Origin: Candidatus Zixiibacteriota bacterium
Lineage (GTDB): Bacteria; Zixibacteria; MSB-5A5; UM-FILTER-46-8
Assembly: GCA_026983835.1 (NCBI GenBank)
Contig: JALSTH010000090.1
Coordinates: 1 to 42,569 of the forward strand
DNA: 42,569 nt
Reading direction: 5' to 3'
Position numbers and translations under genes: made by a program. The notes beneath the pieces are model-generated. The model was given only the letters and a program-made list of their open reading frames with translations, was not told the DNA's origin and searched no databases. Shown piece after piece: positions 24,585 to 33,068 of this stretch. The first letter of the stretch is position 1; the number at the start of each line of letters is the position of its first letter.

Positions 24585-26429
24585 TTAATAACTTTCTAAC
24601 TTTTCTTTATCGTAGATATTTAAGTTAATCATCCACTCTTTAAGCTTTTTAACTCGTAAGGACTTGTCTTCGGTCAACTTGAATGGGCGTCCGCGCCCAT
24701 CGAGTATAATACCGACTACACCGCCAGATATTTCCGTTTCTATTTTGTTTCCCTTCCCATTACCCAAATCCAACCCTTTGTGCGGATTTAGGTGTGCCTT
24801 GACTTTTGTTGGTAGAGCGGTTTTTTCGTCAATCCCCAATTTAATAACCTTCATTTCTCCGGCGCCCAATGTTCCTTCCTCTACTTTGCCGTCAGGCATT
24901 TCGAACTTATAATTCATCACTTCCTTAGCACCTTTTAATTCCCCGGACGGCGCGATGCAAGTTCCCAAGTGTATCAAGCAATCCTTATTGAATACCTCAG
25001 TTGCAGCCTTTTCGTGGATAGTCGAGAGAACACCTAATTGAGGCATCATAAATATCGAGTCCACCGCTATACGGGTAATTCCTTCCGGAAGGAAAGCGTC
25101 GATAAGCATAAGCGCCGCCTGTTGACGGCGGGGGGCATGCGAGAGTACTCCCCCCGAGCCTATTAACATATCCAAACTCATCATATCGACCAGGGTCTGT
25201 CCACCCGTCGTTTGATCGAAGGCATCCGCAATTGTTCTTTGTTGTTGCACACCCTTCAATACGGTGGCGAAATTCTTGTGTTGGATAAAAGCCAAACGGA
25301 GGGCCTCCTTAGCTATAGCCTGTTCGAGAATCAATTCCTTTAATGTCTGCGGGATAGTCGTAGGCCTAATCATTTTATTCTTTATACGATTTCGGAGGTC
25401 TCGTTCATCCATTTCAAACGGTACCCAGCGCATAACATTGGGTAATCCGGTTTCGGCGAAAACATTAGAGACGGAATAACTCATTCCGAGATTTGCGGAT
25501 ACGGTTCGATTGAAAACGCCCTGAAAAACGGAGAAAACATCGGTAGTAGCACCGCCTATATCGACACCGACAGCTTCGATCCCTTCCTGATCGGCAATTG
25601 TTTTGATTATCAAACCGACTGCGCCCGGAGTCGGCATAATAGGGGTATCTGTCCACGACATCAGCTTTGCATAACCTGGAGCCTGAGCCATCACATGCTC
25701 CATAAACAAATCGTGTATTTTTTCACGCGCCGGGAGCAGGTTTTCCCTTTCCAAAACAGGACGGATATTGTCCACGATATCCAATGCTACCTTGTCTCCC
25801 AAAGTTTCTTTGATGGCATCCCTCGCCATATTGTTTCCCGCATAAATAACCGGAAGATTATAGCCGGATCCCAATCTGGGTTTGGGGTCCGCCGCCGATA
25901 TCAACTCCGCTAATTCCACAACATGTGTTGTAGTTCCGCCATCTATACCTCCCGAAAGGAGTATCATATCGGGCCTGAGATGCCTAATCCTTTCGATTTG
26001 CTGATGCGGTAGTCTTTTATCGTTGGATGCGATTACATCCATAACAATGGCTCCGGCTCCCAAAGCAGCTCGTTCAGCCGACTCAGCGGTCATCGAACGG
26101 ACGACGCCGGCGACCATCATTTGAAGACCTCCGCCAGCCGAAGATGTTGAAATGTAAATATCAGTGCCCACCTTATCTTTGGCGGGGGTTATGATTTTGT
26201 TGTTCTCATCCAATATCTTCCTGCCTGAAAGTTCCTCCACCTCGGCTATAGCGTTTAAAACCCCCATCGTTACATCCTCGAAAGGAGTTTCTACCGTCGT
26301 CGGAGCTTCTCCACGAACTATAAGGCGATATTCTCCATTTTGATACTCGATAAGTATTGCCTTTGTTGTTGTGGAGCCGCAATCAGTCGCAATTATTACT
26401 TTAATGTCCTCAGGTTTTAACCCTTTCAT
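24585..26429 (-). CDS. MutL-family (glutamate mutase L) ASKHA ATPase-like protein
   Basis: This 614-aa protein opens with the actin/Hsp70-type phosphate-1 loop TDCGSTTTKAILIEYQ and continues with STSSAGGGLQMMVAGVVRSMTAESAERAALGAG and LLSGGIDGGTTTHVVELAELI. A second phosphate loop reads VGVDIGGATTDVFSVF. These are features of the MutL family found beside glutamate mutase and ornithine aminomutase, where it is thought to act as a reactivase-like chaperone for B12 enzymes. No mutase subunit gene occurs in this window. Here it heads a run with a glycosyltransferase, the barrel-sandwich protein, hutI and lptE, so a role in B12 enzyme repair is only one option. The ATG at 26429 follows GGGGATAA. 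Confidence 0.88.
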   Translation of the reverse strand: MKGLKPEDIKVIIATDCGSTTTKAILIEYQNGEYRLIVRGEAPTTVETPFEDVTMGVLNAIAEVEELSGRKILDENNKIITPAKDKVGTDIYISTSSAGGGLQMMVAGVVRSMTAESAERAALGAGAIVMDVIASNDKRLPHQQIERIRHLRPDMILLSGGIDGGTTTHVVELAELISAADPKPRLGSGYNLPVIYAGNNMARDAIKETLGDKVALDIVDNIRPVLERENLLPAREKIHDLFMEHVMAQAPGYAKLMSWTDTPIMPTPGAVGLIIKTIADQEGIEAVGVDIGGATTDVFSVFQGVFNRTVSANLGMSYSVSNVFAETGLPNVMRWVPFEMDERDLRNRIKNKMIRPTTIPQTLKELILEQAIAKEALRLAFIQHKNFATVLKGVQQQRTIADAFDQTTGGQTLVDMMSLDMLIGSGGVLSHAPRRQQAALMLIDAFLPEGITRIAVDSIFMMPQLGVLSTIHEKAATEVFNKDCLIHLGTCIAPSGELKGAKEVMNYKFEMPDGKVEEGTLGAGEMKVIKLGIDEKTALPTKVKAHLNPHKGLDLGNGKGNKIETEISGGVVGIILDGRGRPFKLTEDKSLRVKKLKEWMINLNIYDKEKLESY

Positions 26430-26512
26430 CTATTTATCCCCAAATCAAGTGATATTTATTCTCATCGTGTTGTAATTCTTAAATTTTTATTTAAAAGATC
26501 AAATTTGAATTA

Positions 26513-27193
26513 CTATTCATTATCATTATTTGTATTGTTATCCTCCCAGCCATACGGTTTTTCGGTCGGAGTAGGAGCCTTAACTGAAAATTTATCGGTG
26601 TTTGGATAGGCATCTTGGGTATAGCTTCGGCGATAATTTGGAATTGATGTTCCCGAATCCGAAGGTTCTCGGTTGCCGTAATTACGGATGCGCACCTTCT
26701 CGAATTCCGATTTCATATCCCTTAAATTTATATAATTATGTCCCACTGCGTTACGCAATTCCAAAGCGGTCATAGAATCCACCGCCACAACCACTACCTT
26801 TTTACCCCGACTCCTTAAAAGTTCGACAGCCCGCTCGAAATCTCCATCGCCGGAGAATAGGATGGCGGTATCATATAAGTTGATGGTATTGAACATATCT
26901 ATAACAATTTCTATATCGAGGTTGGATTTAACAACCTCTTTACCGGCTTTTTTATCCCACATACTTTTTATCTTTTTGATGCGGACGGTGAATCCCATTC
27001 TCATTAAAGCCTTAAAAAAATCATCCCTATCGGATCCGAAATCCCCATCGTATCCGGTATAGTAAAAGGCGTTTATTAATTCTTTACCCTTAATAAAGTA
27101 TTGCAGTATTTTATTATATTCGAAGTGCCATCCCAACTCCCGTTGGGAGTAAAACATATTGGAACCATCAACAAATAATGAAACCTTTTCCAT
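26513..27193 (-). CDS. NYN-domain (LabA/DUF88-like) putative RNase
   Basis: This 226-aa protein is mainly one NYN/PIN-like domain (1-165): VSLFVDGSNMFYSQ with the first acidic metal ligand, SNLDIEIVIDMFNTINLYDTAILFSGDGDFERAVELLRSRGKKVVVVA with the second acidic cluster, and the closing MTALELRNAVGHNYINLRD. The family is proposed to process RNA by metal-dependent cleavage. The last 50 residues are polar and disordered (TDKFSVKAPTPTEKP...NNTNNDNE). It has its own AT-rich promoter and is flanked by a small membrane-protein cluster upstream and the MutL-like gene downstream, with 83 bases to the latter's start. The target RNA is unknown. Confidence 0.88.
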   Translation of the reverse strand: MEKVSLFVDGSNMFYSQRELGWHFEYNKILQYFIKGKELINAFYYTGYDGDFGSDRDDFFKALMRMGFTVRIKKIKSMWDKKAGKEVVKSNLDIEIVIDMFNTINLYDTAILFSGDGDFERAVELLRSRGKKVVVVAVDSMTALELRNAVGHNYINLRDMKSEFEKVRIRNYGNREPSDSGTSIPNYRRSYTQDAYPNTDKFSVKAPTPTEKPYGWEDNNTNNDNE

Positions 27194-27233
27194 ATTATAA
27201 TCCTTATATATTGACTATATATTTTCACATATT

Positions 27234-27262
27234 AATATAATATTTAACTTATTCCTTTGCAA
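27234..27262 (-). promoter_or_regulatory. Probable promoter of the NYN-domain gene
   Basis: On the minus strand TTGCAA (27262-27257) is followed after 17 bases by TATATT (27239-27234; five of six). It lies 41 bases upstream of the ATG at 27193, in a stretch of very high AT content that also marks the break from the upstream gene cluster. Confidence 0.45.
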
Positions 27263-27265
27263 CAA

Positions 27266-27673
27266 TTAAGGATTATTCGTTTTCTTTTTTTTGAATCTGT
27301 GGAATAAACCCTTTCGATTTTTTTTCCTCTCCCTTTTTTGAGCCTTTTCCTTTTCATACACTTCGGCATCCAAGCGTTCTATTTTTTGGATTAAAACTTC
27401 TAATGATTCCCTTTTTTCCAAAGTTTTTTGCAATATATCAAAATCCGGAAATGAAAACAGGGCGTGGACGAATGGTTCAAAGAAAACCATAGCCTGTGAT
27501 CCGATCCAATTCAGCGGTTTGACGGATTCCAGAAAAAGAATTGCCGGAACAGCCATCTTCCATTCCACCACTTTATTTGCTAGTTTCTCCAAAGCCCTAT
27601 GCTCTTTTTCGGTAAGTTTCTCATTCGGGTCGATAGGGCTGTTGCTTGTTCTGAATATGTCAGATAGAGACAT
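27266..27673 (-). CDS. Small protein with hydrophobic segment and basic C-terminus, unknown function
   Basis: The protein is 135 aa from the ATG at 27673, which I prefer to the ATG at 27697 because GGGGGGAGA immediately precedes it. It overlaps the preceding gene by 14 bases either way. A charged helix (KLTEKEHRALEKLANKVVEW) leads into a hydrophobic stretch with a distinctive LESVKPLNWIGSQAMVFFEPF. A coiled region (ILQKTLEKRESLEVLIQKIE) follows, and the end is strongly basic (KKNRKGLFHRFKKKK). It may lie against the membrane. I do not recognise a named family. Last gene of the long run that begins with pth. Confidence 0.6.
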   Translation of the reverse strand: MSLSDIFRTSNSPIDPNEKLTEKEHRALEKLANKVVEWKMAVPAILFLESVKPLNWIGSQAMVFFEPFVHALFSFPDFDILQKTLEKRESLEVLIQKIERLDAEVYEKEKAQKRERKKNRKGLFHRFKKKKTNNP

Positions 27674-28154
27674 TCTCCCCCCCTTCGGGGTTATCATATT
27701 TGCTAATCATTTTTTCGATAAAGCGTACAACCTCATCCCGATTGTCCGTGAACCTTATATACACGCCTCGAAAATTTTCCAATCGGGAAGGTTTTTTGAA
27801 GGGTGATAACAATACTCCATTTTTGTCGGGGTAAAAACTGCGGAACCTCCCCCAATTGTAATTGCGCTTTCCACCCGGGGTCTTAATATAGATTCCTTTA
27901 CTATCCATCCTGTATTTTGTGGGCATAAAAAAGGAAGAAAGCGAACCGACCATAATAAAAACTGCTACGATCGTCAGCAGTTCACTTTTCGTTGTAAGGT
28001 AAACCGCCAAAAAAACAATCAAAAGGAAGGCTATTACCCAAGCGGTTCGCTTGGAATTTGCAGTTGCGGGATGGCTTATCCACTCCAAATGGTCACCGTT
28101 TTCTTTAATTTCATTCGAATTCGGATTCGTCTCTGTATCTTTCCTTGCGGACAT
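27660..28154 (-). CDS. Two-helix membrane protein with PH-like domain
   Basis: In this 164-aa protein a polar N-terminus is followed by two transmembrane helices (about 37-53 AWVIAFLLIVFLAVYLT and 60-76 LLTIVAVFIMVGSLSSFF). The beta-rich segment that comes next (KYRMDSKGIYIKTPGGKRNYNW, FRSFYPDKNGVLLSPF, FRGVYIRF) looks like a bacterial PH domain of the YdbT/DUF304 sort. The function is unknown. The start at 28154 overlaps the upstream gene by 44 bases; no later ATG would preserve the membrane helices, so the overlap is probably real, although a TTG start about 22 codons in is possible. The downstream gene overlaps its end. Confidence 0.6.
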   Translation of the reverse strand: MSARKDTETNPNSNEIKENGDHLEWISHPATANSKRTAWVIAFLLIVFLAVYLTTKSELLTIVAVFIMVGSLSSFFMPTKYRMDSKGIYIKTPGGKRNYNWGRFRSFYPDKNGVLLSPFKKPSRLENFRGVYIRFTDNRDEVVRFIEKMISKYDNPEGGENVSI

Positions 28155-28332
28155 CGTGCATTTTCTTTAAATATTCTTCCGGTTTGATAATATCCTTCTC
28201 GATCAATAGACCGACTAAAGCTTCGGTGGCGAGATTGTTTGATAACGCCAATTCTTCATAGGTTATTTCACGGACTTTATCCCCGATTTTTAGTTTTAGC
28301 AGAGGTCTTGTCGGCTTGTTTTTCTCAGACAC
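28111..28332 (-). CDS. Small hypothetical protein
   Basis: This 73-aa protein starts at GTG (28332). It is polar and has the segment LKLKIGDKVREITYEELALSNNLATEALVGLLIEKDIIKPEEYLKKM, which resembles a short helical domain used to link regulatory proteins; no signal peptide or membrane segment is seen. The ribosome site is weak. Its 3' end overlaps the next gene by 44 bases, and it lies 27 bases after the periplasmic binding protein. Coding status rests on its position in a tightly packed run and its protein-like sequence, not on a recognised family. Confidence 0.5.
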   Translation of the reverse strand: MSEKNKPTRPLLKLKIGDKVREITYEELALSNNLATEALVGLLIEKDIIKPEEYLKKMHDVRKERYRDESEFE

Positions 28333-28359
28333 TTATAATACCCATTTTAATATAAAGAT

Positions 28360-30210
28360 TTATTTCTCACTTATCCTATATACCTTTCCGTCGGTGATTT
28401 TACAAAGAATTACTTCGCTGTTTAGCCCGTTATTTCCCTTAAATGATATGGATCCGGTTACGCCCCTATAATTTTCAATCTCCGAAATATAAAGGGATTT
28501 GTTTGCCGATTTAGATTTGCTAATCGATTTTAGCGCCAAAATCATAGCATCATAACTCAAGCCGGCAACCCGCGACGGCTCTACCGAAAAATCTTTCTTA
28601 AACCTCTGCGAGAAGGAAAACCAATTCGGGTCATCCTCAAACGGGAAAAAATCAGTAGCGAAAACCGAGCCATCCAAATATCCCCTTGCCGTTCTAAGGA
28701 CATCGGGGTCCGCCCAACCTTCATTACCAAGCAAAACAGTCTTTATCTGTCCGAAAGCAACCTGGGGGGCTATCAGAGCCACTTCATCTGCGTAACCCGG
28801 AATGAACATCGCCCCCAATTCAACGGGCCATTCGAATTTCGGCAGGAGCTCATCGGGCTTTTTAGGATTGATATAGAGGGAGGAATCTACAAGACCTTGC
28901 GCAAGCAGAGTATCCATACCTGCAGTCAGAACATTTTTTATTTCGGTTAGCGGTCTCTTGAAATCGGTTATTCCCCTTTGATAAAAGGATATTTTCACTA
29001 ATTTGGTGCCACGGCTCTCTATTTCCCGAGCGAAAGCGGCGGAAACTTCCTCCCCGTAATCATCGCTTGGCGATAATATGGCGAATTGATTTATGCCTAA
29101 GTTGTCAACTGCATAATCGGCTATTTTGCGGCTGATTAAATCGGAATCGGGGGTAAGTTGGAAAACATTGTCGGCGACGGAGGCGATACCCTTCGCCGAA
29201 GCGGCAGGGACCAAAAGGGGGATATCGCGATGATATTTGCAAACGGCGGCGGCGCAAAATGCGTTTGCGCTTTTAAGAGGTCCTATAATCAGGCTGACAT
29301 CCCTTGCTATTAACTCCTCTACTCCGCTGATGGTTTTACCGTTTGTTCCGGAGTTATCGAATATCTCGAGCTTAACCGATACATTCAAGTTATTTTTGGA
29401 TTTACTATCCTGCAAAGCCAATTTCACTCCCCTCAACATCTCTATCCCGTAAGAAGCCATCGACCCGGAAAGCGGGGCTATTACCCCGATTTTTACCATA
29501 CCTTTATTCTGAGAGCTTATTTTGCCAAGCAGTTGCGTTGCTTTGAAACTAAAAGGGCTTGTCGGGAATTTGCTTTGAAGCAGTGCAATAGTTTCTTCCG
29601 CCTTCCGCCGGCGCCCTTCACGGAACTCACGGTTCGCCTTGTGATAAAGCATCTCCGGAGATAATTTATAATTCAATGCCCTATTTCCCAAATCGTCTAA
29701 TCTCGATAAGGAAATATGAGCATCGACTATGTTAAGTAAGGATTGCCGAGCCTTTTCCTTGAGGGATTTATTATTTATTCTGTCATATGCCTGAATATAA
29801 TAATAAGCCGCACCGAAAGGATCACCCTGCCCGAAACGAATATCTCCCAACAACAAGAGCGTATCTCCTATGTAAATCGAATTGGGAAACTCCTCTAAAA
29901 AAGATTGAAGTTCCTTCTCGGATTTATCAAGATACCCTTGCTTGTAATGCGTTTTAGCCAGCAGGAATGCAAAAATGGAATAATACGCATCATCGGGGTA
30001 TAGCGCCATTAATTCGTTTAGAAGATGTTCGGCGGAGCCGTAATCATCCGCCTTTAGGAAGCCCACTACTTGCTGGAGTCCGCTCGACGGATTAACCGCT
30101 GGAGCGGGAGTATTTTGGCTGAATGCCGAGCTGGAGATTAAAAAGGTTATGCCGATTACCAAAACAGCTGTAATCGACTTTAATTTATCGGGGAGTAAAC
30201 TGACTGCCAC
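28360..30210 (-). CDS. TPR-containing periplasmic ligand-binding protein (Peripla_BP_6 / LpoA-like layout)
   Basis: This 616-aa protein has a signal peptide (AVLVIGITFLISSSAFS). About 170 residues of TPR-like helices follow (DDAYYSIFAFLLAKTHYKQGYLDKSEKELQSFLEEFP and similar, 55-220). A type 1 periplasmic binding fold runs from about residue 240: VKIGVIAPLSGSMASYGIEMLRG, SLIIGPLKSANA, PLLVPAASA, FAILSPSDDYG and VAGLSYDAMIL. The TPR + PBP order is that of LpoA, the outer-membrane activator of PBP1A, but no lipobox cysteine is seen, and branched-chain amino acid or amide-binding roles are also possible. The start is GTG. No transporter genes flank it, which argues against a simple ABC uptake receptor. 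Confidence 0.78.
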   Translation of the reverse strand: MAVSLLPDKLKSITAVLVIGITFLISSSAFSQNTPAPAVNPSSGLQQVVGFLKADDYGSAEHLLNELMALYPDDAYYSIFAFLLAKTHYKQGYLDKSEKELQSFLEEFPNSIYIGDTLLLLGDIRFGQGDPFGAAYYYIQAYDRINNKSLKEKARQSLLNIVDAHISLSRLDDLGNRALNYKLSPEMLYHKANREFREGRRRKAEETIALLQSKFPTSPFSFKATQLLGKISSQNKGMVKIGVIAPLSGSMASYGIEMLRGVKLALQDSKSKNNLNVSVKLEIFDNSGTNGKTISGVEELIARDVSLIIGPLKSANAFCAAAVCKYHRDIPLLVPAASAKGIASVADNVFQLTPDSDLISRKIADYAVDNLGINQFAILSPSDDYGEEVSAAFAREIESRGTKLVKISFYQRGITDFKRPLTEIKNVLTAGMDTLLAQGLVDSSLYINPKKPDELLPKFEWPVELGAMFIPGYADEVALIAPQVAFGQIKTVLLGNEGWADPDVLRTARGYLDGSVFATDFFPFEDDPNWFSFSQRFKKDFSVEPSRVAGLSYDAMILALKSISKSKSANKSLYISEIENYRGVTGSISFKGNNGLNSEVILCKITDGKVYRISEK

Positions 30211-30226
30211 TTAAAACCCCATAAAT

Positions 30227-30718
30227 CTATAAAGTGTATTTTCCGAAATCTTCCGGGTTTATTCGCCTTAAACGGTCCTTCAGAGATTCCTCATCGTTTG
30301 GTAACCCATGCGAATTCCTTTCTTCGGGTGTGAGGGAAAATAAATCCTTGTTAACAAAAATTGGGGCTTTGGTTTTCAATGCCAAAGCCATCGAATCGGA
30401 TGGACGGGCGTCGATTCTTATGAATTCATTATCCCTTACGATATATATAACGGCATAGAATGTTTGCTCTTTTAATTCGGTTATTTCCACTCGGTCAACC
30501 TTTGCCCCGATGCTTGAGATAACCGAAGCCAACAGGTCATGTGTCAAGGGCCTTTTTGATACAACGCCGGACAGTTCCATGCCGATTGCATGAGCTTCAT
30601 AGGGGCCTATCCAAATCGGTAATATCCTTTCCGTTTCTTCGGCACCGAGTATTACTACCGGTGAATTGGTGGATACATCTAAGGCCAGCCCGTTAATATG
30701 AGCTTTTAATAATTCCAT
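30227..30718 (-). CDS. Bifunctional nuclease family protein (DUF151/BFN)
   Basis: This 163-aa protein has the BFN pattern: PVVILGAEETERILPIWIGPYEAHAIGMEL, RPLTHDLLASVISSIGAKVDRVEI, FYAVIYI and the signature IDARPSDSMALALKTKAPIFV. The last 30 residues (TPEERNSHGLPNDEESLKDRL) form a UvrB/UVR-like tail. Plant BFN proteins have nuclease activity, but the biochemical role in bacteria is not established. It lies between the DhaL-DegV fusion and the periplasmic binding protein, with short gaps consistent with one transcript. Confidence 0.9.
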   Translation of the reverse strand: MELLKAHINGLALDVSTNSPVVILGAEETERILPIWIGPYEAHAIGMELSGVVSKRPLTHDLLASVISSIGAKVDRVEITELKEQTFYAVIYIVRDNEFIRIDARPSDSMALALKTKAPIFVNKDLFSLTPEERNSHGLPNDEESLKDRLRRINPEDFGKYTL

Positions 30719-30741
30719 ATCTGCTACCGATTTTGAGGTTG

Positions 30742-32562
30742 TTAATTCTCCCGTTCAATGAAATAAAAGACACCCAGTGTCCCCGGGCCGGTATGGGCGG
30801 TTATTACCGGGCATAGATCGACGGTTAATTCAGGTTTGACATTGAATTCCCTTTGAAGGGTATTTGATAATTCTCTCAAATCCGCACCAGCCGACCCGAC
30901 CGCAAAGCGGACGGTAGCGGTATCCGGTATGTCCGTATGTAAAAGGCTTATCATCCCATTTATCACCTTTGATTTTCCTCGTACCTTACCGGCGGCTGAA
31001 ATACTACCATCCGATACTTTCAGGATAGGTTTCAAGTTCAATAAATTTCCCACAAATCCCTTTGCCTTTCCTATACGACCGCCTTTAACCAAATATTCGA
31101 ATGTATCGACCGTAAAATAAATGCCGCTGTTGTCGCGCATATATTCCAAGCGCTCCAATATCTCCTCCACAGTTTTGCTCTCCTTCGCCATTCTTGCCGC
31201 CTCAAGGACCATCAGCCCCAAACCCAATGAAATGGATTTGGAATCAAATATCGATATATGTTTCGGATTCGATGATGCTTTGGCACCCTGTTTGGCGGAG
31301 TTATAGGTCCCCGATAATCCAGACGACAGGTGGATTGAAATTATCGAAGCGGTGCTTTTGTCTTCCAATAGGGTATCATATGCAGATCTGAACTCCTCGC
31401 TTGGGGGTTGTGATGTAATGGGGAAATCACTGCTTTCGGACAATTTCTCCAAAAAGCTTTCCGAGTCCATATCAATACCATCCCTGTATTCTTTTTCGCC
31501 GAATCGAATTTTCAACGGGACGATGCCTATCCCATACTCTTCAATTAACTCCAAAGGTATATCTGCGGTGGAATCCGTTACTATTTTTACAACTTTTTTT
31601 AAAGTTATGGATTCGTTTTGTTTATCACGGATAGCTTGGTTTTGAGCGAATAGATCATCAACCTTGCGATGTGCCACACTACCGTAAGAGGAAAATGTCT
31701 CTTCGACTAACAGAGGATTATCCGAGTGTATATGCACTTTTATCAGATAATTGTTATCCGTAGTCTTATCAGCAGCGATTATCAATGAATTCCCCAATTT
31801 TTTCAAATCTTTGCGGAGACCGTTTCGATTATATTCCTGCGCCTTAATAATGAATTCGCAACAATAATGTTTATTGGGTTGGTTGCTCTTACTTATTGAG
31901 ATGCTATTTATATTGTGGGAATTTTCCTTTTCGATTTTGATATCGCCGTTTTTAATGTATTTTACAACCGCTTCGAGCATATGCACGAAACCCTGCCCTC
32001 CGGCATCCACAACATCGGAATCCATTAAAACTTCAAGCTTATATTTCGTTTCAGCCAATGATCTTTTCGCCCTTTCGAGTGTCAAATCCATCAATTCTAC
32101 AAGGTCGTTGGTTTTTTGAGACCATTTTTTGAAATAGTCACCGGCTTCGCGAAAAACTGTTAATATCGTTCCCTCTTTCGGGGTTTCGATTGCCTCGTAA
32201 GCCGAAATTGTTCCCTGCTCGAAAGCGGCGGCTAAATCCTTGGCGAACGCCCGTTTCCTACCCCTAATAGCGGAGGCAAAACCGCTGAGATATTGTGAAA
32301 GTATTACCCCTGAATTTCCCCTTGCCCCAATCAGCGAAGATCTCGCCATGGCATCGGCGACCTCGCTTAATGCTGTGGATCTCATCGGCATAACTGCTGC
32401 CGCTGTCGCCTGCAGTGTGAGCGCCATATTGGTGCCGGTATCCCCATCGGCGACCGGAAAAACATTAATTGCATTTAATTCGGCTGATTTCGAACTCAGC
32501 CATTTATTGGATGCGAGCAGAACCCGCCTTAAGCGTTCCCCATCGCAATACTTCAATGCCAC
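30742..32562 (-). CDS. DhaL/FakA-like kinase domain fused to DegV (FakB-like) fatty-acid-binding domain
   Basis: This 606-aa fusion starts with a DhaL ATP-binding domain (residues 1 to about 195; VFPVADGDTGTNMALTL and GARGNSGVILSQYLSGFA). A middle domain like that of FakA follows (CCEFIIKAQEYNRNGLRKDL, NNYLIKVHIHSDNP). From about 325 to the end it is a DegV domain (KIVTDSTADIPLEL, PLKIRFGEKEYRDGIDM, TSQPPSEEF, SSGLSGTYNSA). In Firmicutes FakA phosphorylates fatty acids presented by a separate FakB (DegV). Joining both in one chain would couple binding and phosphorylation of exogenous fatty acid. The start is GTG at 32562 with AGGAG. It lies 12 bases after rplI. Confidence 0.9.
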   Translation of the reverse strand: MALKYCDGERLRRVLLASNKWLSSKSAELNAINVFPVADGDTGTNMALTLQATAAAVMPMRSTALSEVADAMARSSLIGARGNSGVILSQYLSGFASAIRGRKRAFAKDLAAAFEQGTISAYEAIETPKEGTILTVFREAGDYFKKWSQKTNDLVELMDLTLERAKRSLAETKYKLEVLMDSDVVDAGGQGFVHMLEAVVKYIKNGDIKIEKENSHNINSISISKSNQPNKHYCCEFIIKAQEYNRNGLRKDLKKLGNSLIIAADKTTDNNYLIKVHIHSDNPLLVEETFSSYGSVAHRKVDDLFAQNQAIRDKQNESITLKKVVKIVTDSTADIPLELIEEYGIGIVPLKIRFGEKEYRDGIDMDSESFLEKLSESSDFPITSQPPSEEFRSAYDTLLEDKSTASIISIHLSSGLSGTYNSAKQGAKASSNPKHISIFDSKSISLGLGLMVLEAARMAKESKTVEEILERLEYMRDNSGIYFTVDTFEYLVKGGRIGKAKGFVGNLLNLKPILKVSDGSISAAGKVRGKSKVINGMISLLHTDIPDTATVRFAVGSAGADLRELSNTLQREFNVKPELTVDLCPVITAHTGPGTLGVFYFIEREN

Positions 32563-32574
32563 AAGAATTTACTC

Positions 32575-33039
32575 CTATTCTTCCCCTTCTTTATTTCCCT
32601 TCTTAACCACCCAGATTTTTAAGTTGGCTATGACATCGCGGTCAATTTTAACCGGAACTGTATATACGCCCAACGCCTTTAGGGGTTCCTCCAATAAGAT
32701 GTCGTGCCTGTCGATTTTAAAACCCTTTTCTTCGAGCATTCCGGCGATATTATGTGAGGTCACAGACCCGAAGACCCTATCCTCTTCACCGACCAAAACC
32801 TCCGCGGTGCAGGAGATTTTCTCCAACGCATCCTTTAATTTTTCGGCTTCTCTTTTTTTCTTATTGTCTCTGATGGCTTTCTGCCGATGTATTTCGTTTA
32901 TCGCTCTTAAATTCCCTTTTGTTGCGGATACGGCAAGATTGCGGGGAATTAGATAATTGCGTGCATAGCCATCTTTAACTTCAATTACTTCGCCGACCTT
33001 TCCTAATGGCTCGACATCATCTTTTAGAATAATTCTCAT
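32575..33039 (-). CDS. rplI: 50S ribosomal protein L9
   Basis: This 154-aa protein has the N-terminal L9 domain MRIILKDDVEPLGKVGEVIEV followed by KDGYARNYLIPRNLAVSATKGN. The long connecting helix (EIHRQKAIRDNKKKREAEKLKDAL) and the C-terminal globular domain (DRVFGSVTSHNIAGML...IDRHDILLEEPLKALGVYTVPV) complete it. It binds 23S rRNA near the L1 stalk base and supports reading-frame fidelity. Full length and unmodified. The ATG follows AGGAG. It belongs to the rpsF-rpsR-yybS-rplI set. Confidence 0.97.
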   Translation of the reverse strand: MRIILKDDVEPLGKVGEVIEVKDGYARNYLIPRNLAVSATKGNLRAINEIHRQKAIRDNKKKREAEKLKDALEKISCTAEVLVGEEDRVFGSVTSHNIAGMLEEKGFKIDRHDILLEEPLKALGVYTVPVKIDRDVIANLKIWVVKKGNKEGEE

Positions 33040-33068
33040 CGGCTACTCCTGAATATGTATAGTACAAC

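Noticed and set aside
32240-32956. 238-codon plus-strand frame
   Set aside because: Antisense to the start of the DhaL-DegV fusion and rplI, both with clear families and ribosome sites.
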